The notes under the pieces: generated by a model
The model's database searches: none
What the model was told of the DNA's origin: nothing
Seen by the model: only the letters and a program-made list of their open reading frames with translations
Made by a program: the position numbers and the translations under genes
Part shown: in pieces, positions 60,080-64,000 of the stretch
Numbering within the stretch: position 1 is the stretch's first letter
Layout: every line of letters starts with the position of its first letter
Assembly: GCA_964035015.1 (NCBI GenBank)
Contig: OZ035997.1
Span: 89,161,965 to 89,225,964, forward strand
DNA length: 64,000 bases
Direction of reading: 5' to 3'
Source: Corallium rubrum
Lineage: Eukaryota; Cnidaria; Anthozoa; Scleralcyonacea; Coralliidae

Positions 60080-60495
60080 GAAGAAGTTATCACATAATTG
60101 GAGTATATACGCTCAGATAGTTTGTTAATTCCGGCTTATTCTAATATAGAATTATACGACATATTATATATACCCGTAGATGTCTTCATAGCACGCCTTT
60201 GAATATGTTCTAAGGACACGTTCAGGCACTCAGGGAGATTAAAATGGAAGACTTGACATGCGTAAAGGAGAACTGGATGAATACAAGTGATATAGAACCT
60301 AACCAAATCTTCGGGTGATACATTGGCACGTTTCAATTTTGACAGAAAGTAAAGTCTTTTAGAAGCTTTTTTTATTGTAATGTCGATATGTGCATTCCAT
60401 TTTAAGTTATTCTGGATTGTTACTCCAAGGAGCTTAAAAAAATCAACAGTTTCAAACCCAATAATGTTTGTATCGATAAGTAAGTCTTCGTATAT
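60080..60495 (-). mobile_element. LINE reverse transcriptase C-terminal fragment
   Basis: Minus strand: DTNIIGFETVDF, KLLGVTIQNNLKWNAHI, ASKRLYFLSKLKRANVS, PEDLVRFYITCIHPVLLYAC, LNVSLEHIQRRAMK. This is the thumb/C-terminal region of a non-LTR RT. One small frameshift near 60440. 5' truncated. Confidence 0.75.
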
Positions 60496-61881
60496 AATGG
60501 GTGGTAGATCTTGTGAACGAAATCCTCATCTCTTTGCATTTTTTGGAGTGGAGTTGGAATTTGTTGGCATGCGACCAGACCATAAGCAAGAGTACCATTT
60601 CATGCAATCTTTATAACGTTTGCCTATGTGCACGCTATGCATATGTTTACGTTTGGCATTACTCAAATAAACCTCACGGTTGGCAGAGATCTAGACCAAA
60701 GTTTGCAATTTAATTATTAACAGTTTATTAAGAGTTAACGTAGTTAATAGTTAACGTATTAATAGTTGGCTATACGCCTATACGTTATACACTTTTTCTT
60801 AGTTTTTGCCTTTGGCGAAAATTTGGGGGAAAGAAGTGGTCAGCACACATTTGTCCATTAAATTTATGTAACAAATAACATAAATGCAGGCCTATGAATG
60901 AGACATCAGACAATTATAGTTGGACAATTTACAGTGAGTTTTGTCGACGATTTTGGGCGCTTCAAAGCAATAGTATATTTTCAGAAAAAGCTAAAAAAGT
61001 AAAACGAGACGCTCATGACATATACAAACTTAATTAGAAACTTATATATACGTTCTTATAATTTGATAGTCATTGCTTCCATATACTCATGTGGGCGACC
61101 AACATGACGTCGTGACATGCACGGTGATATGATCGCATATATTAATTATGAAAGTGTGCTATATATTATATAACAACATTCTTGTTGACAATTTTAATTT
61201 ATTATATGATAAAAAAATAGCTTGTACCAACAGTGTTATATTAAGTTAAAATGATAGTACATATCTTATTGGGCTTATTATGTGCTGGCATCAATAGGTG
61301 TTCTGTCAGTGATAGACGGGGTATAATTATATTGTTCATAATTGTTTGTTAATTTATCAATAAACGCCAAAATAAACGCCGCTTTTGAAAGCTAAACGTA
61401 TTACAATACATGCTGAAAGTTAAGTATTGATGCAGGTATTATAAAAGCTAGACCATGCAGGTTTAGGCGTTATATGGTCATATGGATATTATAAAAGGCC
61501 ACTGTATATAACAAACTTTTGATGACAAATTTTAGTTAAAACTACAAGGTATGATTATTATCTAACTTAACAAATGTCTTTATTAAAAATGTAGATGATA
61601 AAACATAGATGCGCATATGACAGGAATTTCAGTTTGGTTTCGTTTTGTCCTGTCATAAAAAAATGACGTAATGTGCTTTCCCCATCAGCCAGAAGTTTAA
61701 TAAGTATATATTTGGCAAATGATCAATTAAATGAGTGCTGCTTGTATATAGGTATTCCATGCAAATACGAGTATATTAGAAATCTAGAACGGGAAATTTG
61801 AAGCAACTTTACTATATAAAGAGAGAAGGATTCAGGTGAGAATTTATTTTGCTGCATAGATATTTCACGTAAAGAGCTCAA

Positions 61882-61885
<4 letters not shown>
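60496..61885. other. Intergenic, no gene seen
   Basis: AT-rich, no recognisable element or exon. Confidence 0.35.
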
Positions 61886-61929
<44 letters not shown>

Positions 61930-62035
61930 CGAAATATGATATAGTAGTAGGTTAATACTGCCGAAACAGAGAACGTTAGACCACTCACGTTCTCTGTTTC
62001 GGCAGTATTAACCTACTATACCATATTTCGATTGT
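61886..62035. repeat. (TA)n followed by a PLE-terminal palindrome
   Basis: (TA)n 61886-61927, then 61928-61978 mirrored by 61986-62035 (aatcgaaatatg... actgccgaaacagagaacg). Shares tactgccgaaac and tgtttcaacactgcctacg with the PLE remnants at 21.4-22.2 and 52.7-52.95 kb. Confidence 0.65.
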
Positions 62036-62061
62036 TGTTTCAACACTGCCTACGCAATGAC

Positions 62062-62280
62062 AATTATTCACCAAAATCGAGGTAAATATCGGTGAATATT
62101 CACCGAGGCGAAGCCGAGGTAAATATATTCATCAATATTCACCGAGACTGCGGTGAATAATTAACAATTAGTCACCGAAGTCGAGGTGACTATCGGTGAA
62201 TATTTACCGAGCCGCGAAGCGGCGAGGTAAATACACCGATAGTCACCGAGACTGAGGTGACTAATTGTTTTAGTATAATT
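62062..62280. repeat. Two adjacent hairpins with cgaagccgag / gccgcgaagcggc cores
   Basis: ttattcaccaaaatcgaggt... accgaggcgaagccgaggt... cggtgaataa, then ttagtcaccgaagtcgaggt... ccgagccgcgaagcggcgag... aggtgactaa. The second is flanked by caattagtcaccga / ctgaggtgactaattg, as at 27283. Confidence 0.7.
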
Positions 62281-62899
62281 TCAGAGGTTGATAAAAAACC
62301 AATAACGTTGAAACAAAAACTTTTAAACAACTGCTTTCATTTTAACGTGTGGTGATTCTGTCTATTCACAGACGATGTTAGCAAGCCACAGTCGTTGTCA
62401 GTAAATAATTTCAAAAAACGAGTAAACAACATCCTACTTTGGAATTGAACTTATACATACACTCAAGTATATGCTAAAAAGACTTTTATTCTGGTGTTTT
62501 GGATCCTTTGTTACGGCTTTTTTGCACTTAATTCATGTTCTTCACTCATGACGAGTTTTTTCGAAAACATCGCTACGGCCAAAACCTAGCCAAAACCTAC
62601 AAAAAAAATACTAAGAAATATAGAAAATATACTTCCTTACCTTTATAAAGTTTTGTTTTTACGATATTTGATATGTACAACATCTCAGTGATAAGTGTTT
62701 TCAGTATTATGCTCTTTTGTTTGTCTCAAAAACTACAGACCCCATTTTGAAAAAAAAAATCAACACTTCAATGAATCGACAAATTCTAAAATGTCATACT
62801 TCAAAATGACAACTCCGAGGGGGAGACTCAAACGAGTAAAGTCAGTGCAGTGTTGAATAAGTACCAGTCTCTTTTCCAAAACTACTTTTGAAGAACAAT

Positions 62900-63185
62900 T
62901 TCTTGTGATGTAATAGTCACCGCGCTAGGCGGTGACTATCACCTCAGATTCACCGCTGAGCGGACCAATCAGAAGGCTGGAAAGCCTCTTTTTCACTATG
63001 AAATTATACTAATTGTTAATATTATATCTCAACTGTAAATTGTCCAGTCAGAGAGCTTGATTTGTACCACGTGACCAGTTAATTTATCGTAGAATTGCCT
63101 GCCACAGCGGGGTATAACCTGTGGCGGGGTATTCGAGTCGAATACCCCGCTGTGGCCGTGGTATTCGAGTTCGTGTACCACGCGT
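62900..63185. repeat. Short palindromes (ataccccgctgtgg, agtcaccgcgc)
   Basis: agtcaccgcgctaggcggtgact (62924 region) and ccacagcgggg / ccccgctgtgg (63100-63155) are inverse pairs. Non-coding. Confidence 0.5.
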
Positions 63186-63187
63186 GA

Positions 63188-63397
63188 ATGTCACGCACGA
63201 TTCACGAAGCTGTCAACACTCAACAATGGTGGAGTTTGGCGAGACAAGAAAATGTTTCGCCTGAACATTCAGATGTTGACAAGAAGATTGTTAGGTTACA
63301 AGAAAATAAGGATTCAGGGAATACAAAGAAAGCAACAAACAATGCATCCAGAAGCCTTAAGACGACAACAAAAGTTAAGCTAAGCGAACTTTATTAA
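63188..63397 (+). CDS. Short ORF, possible N-terminal fragment of a recombinase-type repeat gene
   Basis: 69 codons from an ATG. Mostly hydrophilic, with RLQENKDSGNTKKATNNA. An ENK-S-NTKKAT motif occurs, from memory, at the start of Crypton/tyrosine-recombinase-derived repeat proteins; no catalytic domain is present. It could be chance or a repeat remnant. Confidence 0.3.
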   Translation: MSRTIHEAVNTQQWWSLARQENVSPEHSDVDKKIVRLQENKDSGNTKKATNNASRSLKTTTKVKLSELY

Positions 63398-63424
63398 CAT
63401 TATTTAGGTTTTTTTGGAAAGGTT

Positions 63425-63545
63425 AATATGTTTCGAAAAAAATATATCATTTATAGACCTTTCGCTCGGGGAATTCGTTACCTCGGGATAATATTTCATC
63501 GAATTCTCCTCGCTCCAGGTCTATAAATTAAATGATAATAGTATA
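63425..63545. repeat. Hairpin (tatcatttatagacct arms)
   Basis: tatcatttatagacctttcg with ctcggggaattcg is mirrored by cgaattctcctcg and aggtctataaattaaatgat; centre ttacctcgggataata. Confidence 0.6.
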
Positions 63546-63678
63546 ATTTCGGAGGTGAATATCCAAGAAAGTTAAAACATACGTTTATAAATGTATCACT
63601 AGTAGTTTATCTTGTCTTAATCTTGGAAATTGAATCGGTTGAATCTTTTCTTCGCTCAGTCACTTCAAAAGCACGGGG

Positions 63679-63712
63679 TGAGTGAGTGAATGAATGAATG
63701 AAAATGAATGAA

Positions 63713-63811
<99 letters not shown>

Positions 63812-64000
63812 GAAGGAAGGAAGGAAGGAAGGAAGGAAGGAAGGAAGGAAGGAAGGAAGGAAGGAAGGAAGGAAGGAAGGAAGGAAGGAAGGAAGGAAGG
63901 AAGGAAGGAAGGAAGGAAGGAAGGAAGGAAGGAAGGAAGGAAGGAAGGAAGGAAGGAAGGAAGGAAGGAAGGAAGGAAGGAAGGAAGGAAGGAAGAAAGA
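63679..64000. repeat. (GAAT)-(GAAA)n-(GGAA)n array, runs off the window
   Basis: gaat units (63679-63708), about 24 gaaa units (to about 63810), then about 45 ggaa units, with gaaa again at the last bases. Purine-only strand, possible triplex former. Confidence 0.97.

Overview
This is a 64 kb window of AT-rich eukaryotic (metazoan) nuclear DNA. Short exons with GT-AG introns, several retrotransposon and DNA-transposon families, long microsatellites and many hairpin-forming MITE-like repeats rule out a bacterial or organellar source. The mix (GIY-YIG Penelope-like elements, a tRNA-derived SINE, a repeat gene with a cysteine-rich tail that I associate with cnidarians and other marine invertebrates) suggests a non-vertebrate marine animal, perhaps a cnidarian. 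I cannot fix the species.

Two host genes can be supported, both on the + strand. (1) The 3' end of a Ras-superfamily GTPase gene (two exons, 3782-3855 and 5086-5451, with a poly(A) signal at 5511). It covers switch I to the C terminus; the P-loop exon is not in the window. (2) A complete nine-exon SLC36-like (proton-coupled amino acid transporter, PAT type) gene from the ATG at 18953 to the stop at 56809. All eight introns have GT-AG borders with matching phases, and the exons join into a 443-residue polytopic protein.

The rest is mobile DNA and its remains. 14.2-18.8 kb: a Penelope-like element (PLE) with an inverted partial copy at its head, interrupted by a 2.8 kb terminal-inverted-repeat element with a 9-bp target duplication. 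19.1-31.6 kb: the first four SLC36 introns, with MITEs, foldbacks, a tRNA-derived SINE and LINE fragments. 31.7-50.5 kb: the fifth SLC36 intron, 18.8 kb, a nest of insertions. A palindromic PLE lies at 32.2-33.85 kb. Next to it is a minus-strand transposon-like gene with ~190-bp terminal inverted repeats (about 33.89-47.33 kb), broken by a Ty3/gypsy element (34646-38430, 5-bp target duplication), a LINE 3' end (39.49-40.14 kb) and a second PLE (41.9-44.76 kb). That PLE itself carries a TTAA-flanked element (42131-43075). A RecQ-like helicase fragment follows at 48.6-48.9 kb. 50.7-56.6 kb: the last SLC36 exons, separated by foldback, hAT-like and Harbinger-like MITEs. 56.8-64 kb: tandem-duplicated hairpin repeats, a LINE fragment, a G-rich (GATGGGTG)n minisatellite and a (GAAA/GGAA)n array running off the end.

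Three signals deserve most attention: hammerhead-ribozyme-like motifs repeated in the terminal regions of several PLE families; a population of hairpins with unrelated arms but a shared short CG-rich core (ctcggc-ttcg-gctcg type); and the nested, long-inverted-repeat-bounded minus-strand gene, which may be an Academ-like transposon.
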